A DNA stretch of 64,000 bases from Syncephalis plumigaleata (lineage: Eukaryota; Zoopagomycota; Zoopagomycetes; Zoopagales; Piptocephalidaceae): positions 1,349,402 to 1,413,401 of the forward strand of contig JAIXMF010000005.1 of NCBI GenBank assembly GCA_025201365.1. Reading direction: 5' to 3'. The position numbers and the translations under genes are program-made. The notes under the pieces were generated by a model. The model did not search any database and had not been told where the DNA came from. It saw only the letters and a list, made by a program, of their open reading frames with translations. Below, piece by piece: positions 23,366 through 36,300 of this stretch (position 1 is the first letter of the stretch; each line of letters begins with the position of its first letter).

Positions 23366-23828
23366 CTTGGGAGCGCAATCGTTAAGTATATAACTGTAAG
23401 GGTATAGAAAGCAGGAGTGGAGCTGTATGGGATAAGAAAAGCTTGCGCGTAAACCAAGATTGAACTAGATAGTGGATAGAACTGGAAGAGTAGTGGAATA
23501 AGAGGTTGTGCATAGCCCAGTACCTACTGTCGCCATCACTAGTGGCTTTATATAATGCAGCACATAGGTCATAAAACTGTAGCTTCAGCTTATACCGCTA
23601 CACTTCGTCCAGTACGCTTTGTACCTGGGAATATTTCAAACTCATACTGAATAGAGCTGAGCAGAACAGAGCAGAATAGACCAGCTCCAACACTATAATA
23701 ATCACATGTTTTTTACGATCTTTGCCGATACTTGACCGATTTCGACGCGGCAAGTTTGCTTACATTGCTTGACACTTGAATAAATACGCTGTGCACATTT
23801 AATGTATATATCTTTATTCATGATAAAT

Positions 23829-24038
23829 TTACAGAGTGTAGAAGATATTGGTCGTCAAGATAAACAAGCAAAGTGACTGCGCTCTTGCATCGTCTTTATT
23901 TGGAAGGTGGTTTTGCTCTATGTAAGCAGCCACAATCCGTCTGATTATTGACAAAGGACCCGCACTGATATCGTTTACCAGGATTCCCTTCCTTCCTTTC
24001 TTTCCTCTTTTACTAGCGGTATGAAGTTGGCAGTTCAT
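23829..24038 (-). pseudogene. Gene-tail ORF ending ...AAYIEQNHLPNKDDARAQS... (B1)
   Basis: I do not recognise this protein. A conserved C-terminal segment (IIRRIVAAYIEQNHLPNKDD, then LCLFILTTNIFYTL and a stop) is followed by an AATAAA signal. It is present once here and twice in tandem in B2 with the same stop position. It has no visible 5' exons, so it is best seen as a truncated gene 3' end carried in the repeat. Confidence 0.4.
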
Positions 24039-24657
24039 CCCATTATTTCGACGCTGTTAGTTCATCCCAATTCAGATATCGCAAGCTATCGTTTTCCTCA
24101 TTTCTTTGTTCACTTATCCAACACAACGCTTTCAAAAACGATTATCAAACAGCTATTCCATCTAGGTTACACAATCCTTGCCAAAAAATTCACACGCCGT
24201 TATTCCACTTATGCACTGCAGCCACGTCCTTATAACATCGCGCTGCAACCTAGCTTAACCCTGTGCACGTTGTCACCGTCAACTACTATTTAATCCTAGC
24301 CCATCAGAACTAACCGACCGCACACTGCATCCGTTATCTTTCTCAACTGTCTACGTCTTTTGCGCTTTTGTTTTTCTTTCGTTTTCCACCATCATTCTGC
24401 TACTCTTTTCTTGTAATGACACTTCCTACATAATACTGTCGTTTATATACATAGAATGAGTTATTCTTTATTATATTTGTTCGTATGGCGGTAACAATAA
24501 GTATGCTAATAGGTACTATATATTTGCGCTTTATTTGCTTGAATGTACACATGCATGGGACATTGGTTGTTGGAGCTACAGTCGAAAGTAGCAGCGAGCT
24601 TAAGTGACTGGAGGTAGTACCGAGTAGTGGAACGGGGCACGCATTGCGATACAGTTT

Positions 24658-24879
24658 TCATCGAGTGCTGTTAAACCAGCTCTCCTTAAGTAAGCTGCTA
24701 TGGTTGTAGTAATCCGCAATCAATGTAAGCGGTACTTGAGTGTCCTGGATAGTTGGAAGGCTAACGCCGTGGCAGAGTTCTGCTATTACAAGACACTCAT
24801 TTATCGCGGTAGGTAGATGTTGTGTATGTCCGCTATTACGCAGATCGAAAGATTGCTCAATAGTATTCCGTGGGGAATT
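24658..24879 (-). pseudogene. Unrecognised gene-tail exon (B1)
   Basis: A 222-nt frame follows a CTAG acceptor and reads through QSFDLRNSGHTQHLPTAINE and CLVIAELCHGVSLP to a TGA. It is the same length and has no indel in B2 (51699-51920). The composition looks protein-like but no family was identified and no upstream exon is evident. Confidence 0.35.
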
Positions 24880-24941
24880 CTAGGACATACAACGGCATCT
24901 GCCTCGCTACCCTTTTGCTACTAACCATTTTGCTTAATTAG

Positions 24942-25280
24942 ATAGCCGTTTATTCATATTACGAGGATACACGCAACGCACAACAATAGTTAGAAGGTAA
25001 GTAAATATGGCCACTCGTGCATACATTCAATACTAATAGCTGCCGTTTACTAATTATCCTCTTTATTATTTATTTATAACGCTATCAACCATTTAATTAC
25101 TGCCATTATAGTCTAGACATTGTAACCATAGGAAGCATATTTGGGTTGCCTAAGCCAGCATTGTTTGGCTTAGGAGGGATAGGGGTAGCTTACTGGTCTA
25201 TGGCCAGTATTGCTTTGGGTGTACACAAATATGCTTCCTATGCGGGTTTTCCTTCACTCAATAAACATATTATAACATAA
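24942..25280 (+). pseudogene. Unrecognised membrane-protein-like gene tail (B1)
   Basis: Two exons (24942-24996 and 25112-25280) joined by a GTAAGT...TATAG intron of 115 nt keep frame. They give LRGYTQRTTIVRS followed by a Gly-rich hydrophobic segment (IFGLPKPALFGLGGIGVAYW) and end near SLNKHIIT. B2 preserves the frame with a few changes. No start or upstream exon was found; it is probably another 3' gene fragment. Confidence 0.45.
25128..25241. repeat. 114-bp hairpin with perfect 16-bp terminal inverted repeats (B1)
   Basis: ATAGGAAGCATATTTG at 25128-25143 is exactly complementary to CAAATATGCTTCCTAT at 25226-25241. An inner stem CCTAAGCC/GGCTTAGG lies within. The whole hairpin lies in the open exon 25112-25280. 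The copy in B2 is at 51337-51450. Confidence 0.75.
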
Positions 25281-25306
25281 TACAATTAACTTAATAATAG
25301 TGGGTA

Positions 25307-26537
25307 TTGATTACGTCAACCGTTTTGCATTCTCATTGTTACTTGATAGACCAGTACACTTTACATAAACTACATTGTTCTGCCACGTTAATTAGCAATA
25401 CTTACCAAGTATTCTCGTTCAATAAAGGTATGTCGATAAGAAGTGTGAATAGCATACGCAACGGTAGAACTAATATCTTTCTTGTTTATTGTGGTTATTC
25501 AAGAATTGAATCGCTTTACCAACTCACAACTATCGGCGTTCTACTTTCAATCTATCAAGGAGCGGCTTTACGTTGACGACAAATTATCGTTGGCACGAAG
25601 ATCAGCACAGACTGCCGTATACCACGTAAGTCATTGATACTTGGTATGCAATTGTGGCTAAGCAAGGAATGCCGCATAGATAATTGAGGTGTATACACGC
25701 GCACTCGCACCAATTACTTGTCATTTAGCCGAGGAGATTCAGCTTTTCTCCTCGTCAACTTGGTCGACACCACTTGATAGCGTATTCCAGTCGGGATGGA
25801 TATCTCTGGTAAACACTTGCAATTACTGAGCTATGTGTGGTCTAACACTCGAGCATTGGCAATGAATAGGACGGTCGTTGGCATAATACTGCTTTGGAGC
25901 AAGACTGGACAGTGCTACGACACCTTCGTAGTCAGTACTACCAGCTAGTCGAGAAGGTGCGACAGGCCAAGTAAGTGCTATCTGCAGTATACCAAATGAT
26001 TTCTTGACAAATCTCATTGACTGACAGGGGAGTCAAGACAAGCGCGCAAATCGATCTGACACTAGAACTAGAAAACAGTGCAATGTCTCCACTAGGCCAA
26101 TTACTATATAAATACGGTAAGACGACAATAATAATAATAGCGATGGTAATATTAATTGTATATATTTTATTAAGCAATACGCATTAGCGCCACAACTACC
26201 TGAACTGTTCTTATATGCATCGGTTAATGTTGCTGCACAGTCGACATTAACCACGAGAAATGACACTGTCATTATTAGTGAGACGATATCATTACCAAGT
26301 AAGTATGAAGTATGCAGTATGAGTGTGCCATGATAATGACTATTGATCGACAATGTAATAGACAGTATGAGTGGTGCATCTGGTCAAATGATTCTACGTT
26401 TATCGGCACGACATAAATGTCCTAGATGTTGGAACTATCGATCTGATCAACCGGAATGTCTATGCAATCGATGCCGACTTGTTGTGAACAATAACAAGGG
26501 ACACGTCATTGACACTGCTATGCATTCATGTAACTAA
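25307..26537 (+). pseudogene. IARS2: 5'-truncated isoleucyl-tRNA synthetase, A2
   Basis: It has the same exons as A1, ending in CPRCWNYRSDQPECLCNRC. The exon DGRWHNTALEQDWTVLRHLR is open here but stopped in A1, so A2 better preserves the ancestral frame. The catalytic core is absent. Confidence 0.85.
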
Positions 26538-27683
26538 TAGCAACATCCCATCGATGATGTCCTAGCAAGCCTATTGAATAACAACCTGATTCATTCGATC
26601 ATCCTGAACACATAGAACCAAGTTGTTAGACACATACCAATTATAAACCGTTACTTTGTCATATAGTACTCGTGTACGATATTTACTATTAGTTGAATGG
26701 ATTAGAATGATCAGCTAGCAATTACTACTACTAATGATACCATCATCATCATCTGTCTATTAACATCCATATGATATGACCAATTATAGATATTGATACA
26801 CGCGATACTGCTATTATGCAATCTACGCTACATTAATTACTGCCAACATAGCGAACACTCGATTATTACCATTGACGGCATTTCTATATGAGTATGGACA
26901 GTCGTCGTCTCAATCGGTAAATTAAACTGGGCATATCACATGGCTGACATACCGCAGTAAGTATTCGGTAATTAGAATGGAATCGGATGTTATTCTCGGT
27001 CAGTGGGTGGACTAACCGTTTCAGTCGTCGTCAAACCCAGCAAGGCTAATCATCTAGTATAGATTCATCTATGACATACACCATTTGCATCAATGTAGAA
27101 CAGCAGTTGCTCGAAGAATCAACATATAGTTATTGTAAAGATGGATGTTTATTGCGTAAAAGCGTTGGCAAGAATATCATAGCGAGTACATTATAATAAA
27201 ATCTATGTCTACGCTGTAGTATAATGTGCAAGCAATTTTGTCTGCTTATTTAGTGTGTGGTATAAAAAGGACGCGCGCTAAATAATGTCACATCATCAAC
27301 TCATTCATTTCTTTCTTTTTTCCCACACTAAAAGCACTCACTAAAAGCTATTCACTTGAACTTTAAACGCTGTTCGTCTTCTTGTAGCTTACTAAAACCA
27401 TAACTAGTAAGTATATTGTTGACCGTGTTGCTGCTGTATCTCTCTTGTATGTTGTTTGTACGTATTCGTCTCTGTTCTACCCGTTGTATGTTCTCTCGTG
27501 TGTAGTAGTCTCGTGTGCATGACTATGCTATTTGCACTGCAAGCGCTCTTCTCGATTATGTTCCTATTGTACGTGCTCCATATGTGCTCCTCCCCACTGC
27601 ATACTTGTTCTATGTTACTCACGCTGTTCTAATTAATTGATAGTACAAGCATCCATCTGCATCTACCTGTGTTCATCTGCAGT

Positions 27684-28457
27684 ATGTTTTCAGCTTACCA
27701 ATCCATCTTTATGCCATCTGTGCATGGTGCACAGGGCAATAGCATTGTGCCACCGCACGTCACGGTAAGTGATTATGGCACTAGCAGTTGAAACGCGTTA
27801 CTAATACGTCACACTTAGTGTGGTATGATGGGCCTCCGCCCATTCTATAATTCAGAAGCCACGTCCGCTTCCATGATCGTGCGTAAACGATCACACTCCG
27901 AAACTGAGTTAAAACTAAAAAGCACTTCGGTGCCTAAAAAAGCTCGTCATTTCGAGCGTAAGCGCAAGGATAGCATCCTAGAGCGCATCAAACAACGCGC
28001 TATCGAGCGCAAGAAGCTCTGGCGCCAGTGGAACCGCGAGCGGCTAAGCCGCATTGGCGCTACGCCTCCACTCCCTCTCCCCGCTCCCTCTCTCCCTCCT
28101 CTCGATCCGTTCTACATCCTAAATCCCTCTCCCATTCCCGACTTTTGCTTTCTTCGCAACTACCACTACCACTCCTCCACCTCCTCTAATAACACACCAA
28201 CGCCAATGGAAGACGTCCGGTATCAACCGGAAGTCGCTCCATTGACAATCATATTCAAACCCAATACCACGGCTCGACCCAGCCGTCCTCTCCGCTCTCG
28301 CCGCACCTCCCGCACCTCCCGCCCTCATCTTCCTTCCCCTCCCATTTCCCCTACCACTCCCTCTCTCTCCAAGTCTGTGTCGGCAGGGTCGACCGACACG
28401 GACGAACCACAGCGCAAGCGTGTTCGTCGCGTGCGTTGTGTGATACCCGATGAATAA
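27684..28457 (+). CDS. Gene X, A2 copy
   Basis: It has the same two coding exons as A1 (27684 onward, then 27819-28457). The frame is intact with two clear residue changes relative to A1 (GNN to GNS near the N-terminus; the C-terminus is CVIPDE instead of CVIRDE). The TATA box is at 27261-27270. A slightly longer TAA repeat follows the stop. Confidence 0.75.
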
Positions 28458-29032
28458 TAATAATAATAAGGTAAGTCAACACTAACATACACTACTAATA
28501 CAATAACTAACATTACTAATAGGTTTTTATTATTACTACTACTACTATCGGGTTATACCAACAATGTGGCCGTTGCCACACTTTTCCTATTTCCATTCAA
28601 TATGTGCCATGTATGGCCAACTGTATCAATATGTTTGTTTTGCTTTTTCTGTCAATAAATATTCATAATCTCCTGTATACACTTGTCTAAGCGTGTTTAC
28701 ATTTGGTCATATCTAAAAAGCAAACAACTCAAGTAAGTACAATGCAGCCATATCACACTACTAATACTTTTTATTAGGCATTAGTTTATCATCAAATCCA
28801 TCATCATTCAATAGGTTAGTGCATATCGATCAGCTACTACGACATCTAGCACATCATACACTAGTAGTGTATCACCAGCTGTAAACGTATACTGCATTAT
28901 AATTGACACTCCATTGTAGGTAATGTTTAGTGATGCATCATTCTATGGACTACTTGGTCGACTACACATCGTGGCAACATATGTCGTATGAATGTACCAA
29001 GTTGAGATATTCACTTTATTATTCCTTGGTGT

Positions 29033-29870
29033 CTACATAGCTAATCGATAATTGCCTTGAATAAACGCATTCTGGTTGTAAAAGTAGGCCGTCAACTGTC
29101 GCCCACTGAACCAGCGGCCATGGAGCATCTTCACCGCTTGTTATGCATCAGACACATTATCAAACTGCACGAATATATAGGCGGCACCAGCGGTATCGTC
29201 GTCTACTTCAATGTGAATACGAGTTACGACATCAAAGCGACGACACTCCTCCTCGAAATCTTCGCTTAGTGTATCATCCGCTTCACCGGCAGTGACTGCA
29301 TTAGCAATACGCACCACAGTAGTCGTCGTGTTGTCGCTCTTTTGTGTACGATCATGTACAACACGAGCTGCCTACACCAACAATGTTACTCGATATATCA
29401 GTACATACGCGTTGCCTACCTCTTCACTCTGTGCGAGTTTCTGCATTACCGCATAGCGCTGACTTCCTTTAATGCTGATATGTTCTTCACCCAATACGCT
29501 ATTCAATGGTTCCACCGGTGGTATTGTCATGGATTGTCCTGTCAAGGTATTGCTATGTATGTATGCATGTATGTACATGTATACTACCTTTGACCATAGT
29601 ACTCGTAGTAGCAGTATCAGCTATCATGGCAGGTGATGCTTGATGTGGTGCCAATCCTTTTAATGCCTTCATACCTTCAATCAATGTACCAGGTATCATG
29701 GCCGTAATAACATGAAGATTATTGCCGCCTAGTTCAAATCCATTCATTGCTGCTGTGGCCATCGGAACTACATCATTCGATTTACAATCAATAAATCTAG
29801 TGCAACTTATTAAATGGATTTATATACATGTCTTTTGCTATCATCTTACCCGTAAGTATTGTGCTGTCTT
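29033..29870 (-). pseudogene. PUF60: 5'-truncated PUF60-like splicing factor, A2
   Basis: It covers RRM2 end, linker and UHM as in A1, and shares the in-frame TAA in the UHM exon. The RRM2 remnant reads ATAAMNGFELGG. Non-functional. Confidence 0.85.
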
Positions 29871-30080
29871 GTAGTCATATTCGGCTAATGTTATTAACAA
29901 TTTAATGGCTAGCAAACTAGTGAATGAAACTATCATTTATTCGTAAAACAAAAGGCCAACTGCATTAATCAAAGTGAGAAATCCTGTAAGAACGGGATAA
30001 TAAAATCGATGTAATTTCACGTGAGATTTCTCTATCCATTTCATTTCATTTCATTTTTTTGATGCTATTGTTGTTCGATA

Positions 30081-31295
<1,215 letters not shown>

Positions 31296-32582
31296 TGCGA
31301 CTGCCTCTGCCATAAGAGATGATTAATAAGTAAACTGCGTTTCTGTTTTGTATTATAATTTGACGTTAGTTGATTGATTGATTGATTGATTGATGAATCC
31401 AATGTTATAGTATATTCATACTTACTGGTATAATGTCGTATCGTGTCGTATCAATTACTACTACTGCCACTATTATGATTGCAAGATAGATCATAGCATC
31501 GTGTCATTATGGATACGTTCAGGTGAACATGCATGCATACGTGTGCGTGTGTGTGACGCCCTTATCACGAAGCATGCCCGGTATACGCATGTGACCATAA
31601 GCATTTCTCGGCCTTATTGACACCGAGGACTGGTCTCCATGAATTGGAATAGCAATCATCTTCATTTAAACCAGTAGAACTAATGATGACTAGTAAATGG
31701 GATTACATCATTCACTGTCTTTAATTTATCATGTATACGCGCATTACCACGTATATATTCATTAGTCACGACACTTGACTATTGTTTAAACTGCTTTTAT
31801 GTAAGTATGGAAGTTCATTTGAAAGATTCAAGGAGTAGATACTAGCGGTGTCATACGTGAACGTGATGACGGGAATATGCTGCCTTCTCGACAGCCTCAG
31901 ATTGACTAGTGTGCATCTACTACCATGGCAATAAACGATGTGTGTTTTTTTTATGCATGCATATGCCATGGATGTTTAGACACGACATGCTAGCCTTGCA
32001 TTCGTTATCAATTCGATACGTGAATGCAATGCCTACTTGTTCACTTGCCTTTAATCCCTCTACTATATTTTCATTGGTATTGATGATACTAATTGTACCT
32101 GCTATGTCATTGTAACTAAATATTAGCAACAATAATAATAACTTGTCAGTGATTTATATAGACAAACATTCTAATCATCGAGTTGGATCCAAGTTAGCAA
32201 GACAATGTCATTGGTTACACGTTGTACATAGTGCAGATGGGTGAGGTTCTCTTTCGTTACTCTACATTTCAATAATGTCCACTCTTTTCGTGTTGACCAT
32301 GTGGCGCTCAGGACAATCACTGCATGTTGCCTATTTTGATTAGGGATCCTGATTAAAAACAATGCTTTACGGATGATTAACGTGGTTTTCATAGTTTCTA
32401 CTTTCCTTTTTCTCCGTTACAACATTTATCCATTTAGCGGTGCCATATTACTATTACACACATACACATATCCATATATTTGCGATTAAATCAACTATCT
32501 TATCATTATCATACAATAATCAGATTCGACGGTTATCGGGATGAGCTTTCCATTGTAAAGACGTGACGACTTCCACTAGAGA
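31296..32582. other. Intergenic region
   Basis: No gene is recognised. It holds a (TGAT)n microsatellite at about 31371-31395 and short unsupported frames only. Confidence 0.5.
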
Positions 32583-33977
32583 ATGCTAGTACCAAACACA
32601 TCATCACCCGATGTGGTGTGCGATCCGTATATGAACATCTATAACTGCTACGGAAGCAAGGAATCATTCTACAGTATTTTCTTTTGCTTACTCGTCACTC
32701 TCGTCGCGACTGTCTACGGGCTTTGCGTGTCAACCACGCGTTGGCGTCATGGTATCGGGATGAAGCTGCTTCATTGCGTGGAGGGATACTGGCTCCCCAC
32801 CTATATCGATTCCGTCATTATGACATGCTATCTCTGCAACGCCTATCGTATGTTTCATTATATTTGCATGCTTGCCGACTGGCCTCGCCACTGGGTTTGG
32901 CGTGGTCTACTTACGGGTATTTTCATCTTTACAGTGCACATTCCTGTCATTATTATGATAGTTGGCATCATAAGTTATATTCCATCGATATTTATTCGAA
33001 GATCAATCTTCAAACAAAATGATAATGCAATAGGTCGATTGCAACGTAATACATTATACGTTCCTTCGGCAAAACAACTCTTTTGGATATCTATCCTCCT
33101 GGCATCCTCCTATTTACTCTGTTTACTGGCGAATAGCCTCAGTCTCGGATGGATACGCGCCCGTGGCATGGCCTCTATAGATGATCCGGTGCATCGGGTG
33201 CTAGGATCGTATGCCGCCATCTACAGTACTATCCTCTTTGTCATGGCTCTCTACTACGCGCACGGTTTCAATATTATCCTATGCAACCATATACATAGAA
33301 CGTCGTTAAACGGGTCACTAAAGTCGGAGGAGATTAACGCGGGATTTCGCTTTCGTCGTATATTCATCATCCTTATTGTTGCAACCGTGTCGTGCGTGTT
33401 CTTTAGCATTCTAACCACGGCATTCCTGCTCAGTTTATGGCCAACTATCGTGCTTTTCGTCGGTGGTCACGCGCTCACCTATCAAACTATACTGATAGGC
33501 GTGTTTTACACGCAATCACAGAATACGAAGGCGTACATACGACGTTTAACACTTTCCGAGGAGACTAACTATCGCCACCACGACAACAACGACAACAACA
33601 ACGCTTGGCACACCATCACTAACAATGCCTACCTGGAGTTTGATAAGAGTCATGAGGAGTACAGTCCACCATGTCATAGCTTTGTCATGTCATTCGTACC
33701 AAGTGCTAAAGGACCGCTAAGATTCTCCAAATCCAGTGGTAAAGCCTCGCCTTATTTGAATCACCTCAGCATCAGCAATAACGAGGATATCAACAGTTAT
33801 GGCCTGCAATCGACAAGAATCGGAATTGATAGATTTGACGGAGGTGGCGATGATTATATGGGCGTTAGTCGTCGGAAGGAACGCAGTCGATGGAACAATG
33901 AAGCGCATATAGATGCCGAACCACGTCGACCACCACCATCTGTACAATCTGTACAAACACGACCGAGTAGTATGTAG
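32583..33977 (+). CDS. Orphan seven-transmembrane protein
   Basis: The gene is a single exon of 464 residues. Seven hydrophobic segments are visible at about residues 28-49, 74-97, 108-137, 165-190, 205-232, 254-285 and 287-308. The N-terminus is short and probably outside. The C-terminal tail of about 150 residues is hydrophilic, Ser/Asn/Arg-rich (RHHDNNDNNN, RRPPPSVQSVQTRPSS) and suited to phosphorylation. The topology fits a G-protein-coupled receptor-like protein, but no family signature (DRY, NPxxY) was recognised, so ligand and coupling are unknown. Confidence 0.7.
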   Translation: MLVPNTSSPDVVCDPYMNIYNCYGSKESFYSIFFCLLVTLVATVYGLCVSTTRWRHGIGMKLLHCVEGYWLPTYIDSVIMTCYLCNAYRMFHYICMLADWPRHWVWRGLLTGIFIFTVHIPVIIMIVGIISYIPSIFIRRSIFKQNDNAIGRLQRNTLYVPSAKQLFWISILLASSYLLCLLANSLSLGWIRARGMASIDDPVHRVLGSYAAIYSTILFVMALYYAHGFNIILCNHIHRTSLNGSLKSEEINAGFRFRRIFIILIVATVSCVFFSILTTAFLLSLWPTIVLFVGGHALTYQTILIGVFYTQSQNTKAYIRRLTLSEETNYRHHDNNDNNNAWHTITNNAYLEFDKSHEEYSPPCHSFVMSFVPSAKGPLRFSKSSGKASPYLNHLSISNNEDINSYGLQSTRIGIDRFDGGGDDYMGVSRRKERSRWNNEAHIDAEPRRPPPSVQSVQTRPSSM

Positions 33978-34112
33978 TAGATATCACATAGGAATCTGTA
34001 TCATAGACACGCTTTAAAGCGACAACAGCTACAATAATGTATACACTTTATTATTTTACTCATTTCCTATTTCCAATGCCCTATAAAATGATTTATATCA
34101 TCATGTTCATCT

Positions 34113-35528
34113 TTATTCATTTAGAAAGACATTCTTTCCTATGTCATGTGTATTCATGTATTAGTCAAGGTATATTCAGTATTCCTGTTTACTTACTACT
34201 AGCCAGAGTGGCATGAATGATAAAACCCATGCAAGTGTAGCATATGCCCCGTAATAGATTTCACGCGGCGGTGTTGGCTTCAATAGTTGTGGCACCATTC
34301 TCTGGGCGTACTCCTCGGGAGATGTAGTATTTATTACTGCATTTGTAAACGAGTAATTTGCTAAGTAAAGATTAATTCGAATAATGCCAAACTACTTCTT
34401 ACCATCAAAACCTTTGCGCTGTCCATCTGCTTTAGCATTTATTTCGTCAAACAATCCTCCTAGCATGTTTTTTCTTGATTTTAGATGTTAAACGATCAAT
34501 TATTTAGTCATTGTATACCTTGAATTCGTACTCTATATTTCTCCGAATTAGTCATGATATTAGACCTGACCACTCTATGAAACCAAAAAGATCAATAGTT
34601 AGAAATAACAACAACAATAATAAGGAGCGCTATTGATTTACCCAGTAACAATATGAGTGACATTGATATTGAATGGCTTCACCTCCATACGAAGGGTATT
34701 CGACATGGTACGAACGGCAGCCTTGGAAGATGCGTAAACACCTAGGATGGTATCGACAATGTAAATTCTATAACATAATGCGATTGATGAACATTACTTA
34801 AGAAAGGCGTGGCATTTATTGGACTAATTGATCCTATATTGACAATGGTGCCGGCACGACGATTCATCATGTGTGGTAAAACCGTTTGTGTCATGGCATA
34901 TAATCCCCACACATTGATATCGTATGCTTCACGAGCGATACTAAGATCCTGTGTGGCAACAGGACCATCAACTACGATTCCCGCATTGTTAATTAGCATG
35001 TCTATCAATTAATTAGTTAGGATTAGCTAGTATACTTGCTTGTACTCCAAGTCAACATACCAATCCGGCCTTCCTTGTCAATAATACTCTGTAATAATAC
35101 ACATTAAACGTCAAATACACATACCAAGCCTTATAATACCTTGACTGCACTCTTGATTGTTTCCTCGCGAGTAACATCAAGCTGCAATGTGTGAATACCG
35201 TGTGCTATTCCCGTATATCAGTTTAACAACATCTCGGTAGGATCTAGTAATAAATGCTTACGTTCAAGTTCCAACATTGTTTCTGGTCGTCTAGCTGTAG
35301 CATATACAATACAGTTATACTACCAAATAGTCATGCCATAAGAGTCAGCAGTTAATATTGAACATATGCATTAGATTTACCCGTGCAAATTCCATAGCAA
35401 GGCTTGCACCTATAAAACAGCTATCGTATCAATCACTAGAATCATCGTAGTAGATGAAAAACTAGCCTACCAATACCACCGGCGCTACAACCAGTGATAA
35501 GTACAACTTTTGATTCTTTGATAGACAT
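34113..35528 (-). CDS. AYR1: AYR1-like short-chain dehydrogenase (1-acyl-DHAP reductase type)
   Basis: This family reduces 1-acyl-dihydroxyacetone phosphate with NADPH in phosphatidate synthesis, on ER or lipid droplets. The start MSIKESKVVLITGCSAGGIG carries the fungal AYR1-type nucleotide-binding variant TGCSxGGIG. NNAG is present (DMLINNAGIV). The catalytic Tyr/Lys lies in VYASSKAAVRTMS. The C-terminal block YAQRMVPQLLKPTPPREIYYGAYATLAWVLSFMPLWLV matches the family tail with its hydrophobic anchor. The gene is split into many small exons, most visible by GTAAGT-type donors. The C-terminus is either VSKQEY or, if the final GTAAGT intron is used, GKNVFLNE ending at 34113; the latter has better splice signals. 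Substrate is inferred from family. Confidence 0.82.
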
Positions 35529-36300
35529 GTTATTGTAAGCAAGTTAGTATTAACCGAGAAAGCGCTTAGAAGAGTAAGTAGAAGCTGAATAATTGCCGTG
35601 ATGAGATACGAGTTTTATATATTGTTAATGTCGCACGATGTTCATTTTAATACTGGTGTGACCTGGTGCATTACATGAGCAATAGCTTGCTGTCTAATGA
35701 TGAATCGCTTAGCAATGCAGTATAAAGCAAAGGACCGAGTTTCCCATTAATTTGCAACCAATCGTATTATTCCTCTCTATCTCGTGTATCCATGATGATT
35801 ACATACAGGACTTTTCCGGGTAGTTTTCATAATTTTATTGCTTATACATTTATGATTTGAAACGGATTACAGTTGCTTAGGACATTGCATGTATTAGCCT
35901 GATGAACATGGATTTTATTTAATCAGTGCAATAATTCCAGCAATACAAAAAGAGGGAGAGAGATGTCATTTCATTTCGATTCTACTGTACATTCATCCAT
36001 TATCAGTGCTATAGAATAGACAAAAGTCTAGCACGATCTAGTATATACCATAACAAGCATATGAGGAATACTCATTATGACGCGTTAAACGCGTTAAATA
36101 CACCGGTAACGGTTAAACTGTCCTGTCGATTTAATCGGGTGAACTCGGATTGACATTTGAGTGAGGAATCACACATATTAAGGGCAGGTTTTTAAGAAAA
36201 AGAAAAGAAAAATCTAATGATGTACTGACGTCGTGCACGATTACAGGCTTACTATTGCTATATTGCTGTTTTACGATCTATTCGTTTTTTCTTATTCATT
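35529..36300. other. Divergent intergenic/promoter region between AYR1-like and MGE1 genes
   Basis: No gene is seen. The region is AT-rich with a direct GCGTTAAA repeat near 36080-36095. Confidence 0.45.

Larger units (their letters stand above)
19513..25302 (+). repeat. Repeat unit B1
   Basis: This segment of about 5.8 kb lies between A1 and A2. It is inverted at 51276-57296 between A3 and A4, and its beginning is also present in the relic at 10181-11440. It contains a complete FHA-kinase gene on the minus strand and several gene-tail ORFs. Confidence 0.88.
25303..29926 (+). repeat. Repeat unit A2
   Basis: Same direction and gene order as A1. The right edge at ctagcaaactagtgaatg is followed by about 55 bp shared only with the A3 inner edge, then single-copy core DNA. 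Confidence 0.88.
12811..29985 (+). repeat. Left arm of a giant inverted duplication (C-A1-B1-A2)
   Basis: The reverse complement of this stretch corresponds to 46595-64000 in the same order: gag-like C segment, A, B, A. The inner edge is clear: the complement of about 29925-29981 (GATTAATGCAGTTGGCC) matches GATTAACGCAGTTAGCC at about 46598. The outer edge cannot be fixed because the right copy reaches the window end, where its last bases match about 12811-12831. Arms are very similar but not identical (indels, tandem-repeat differences, point changes). Confidence 0.88.

Noticed and set aside
22955-23393. Ser/Arg/Gly-rich and Val/Ala-rich frames opposite the kinase N-terminus
   Set aside because: Shadow frames of the 51-bp minisatellite; the kinase frame on the other strand is spliced to conserved domains.
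24021-24293. Frame MKLAVHPIISTLL... also open in B2 (52285-52629)
   Set aside because: It overlaps the opposite-strand gene tail and has no recognisable composition or splice context; conservation can be explained by recent duplication. Kept out as unsupported.
14885-29926. A1-B1-A2 as a giant LTR retrotransposon with A units as LTRs
   Set aside because: A units are 4.6 kb, contain intron-bearing gene fragments and a complete gene, and B has no reverse transcriptase or integrase. Direct flanking repeats alone are not enough.
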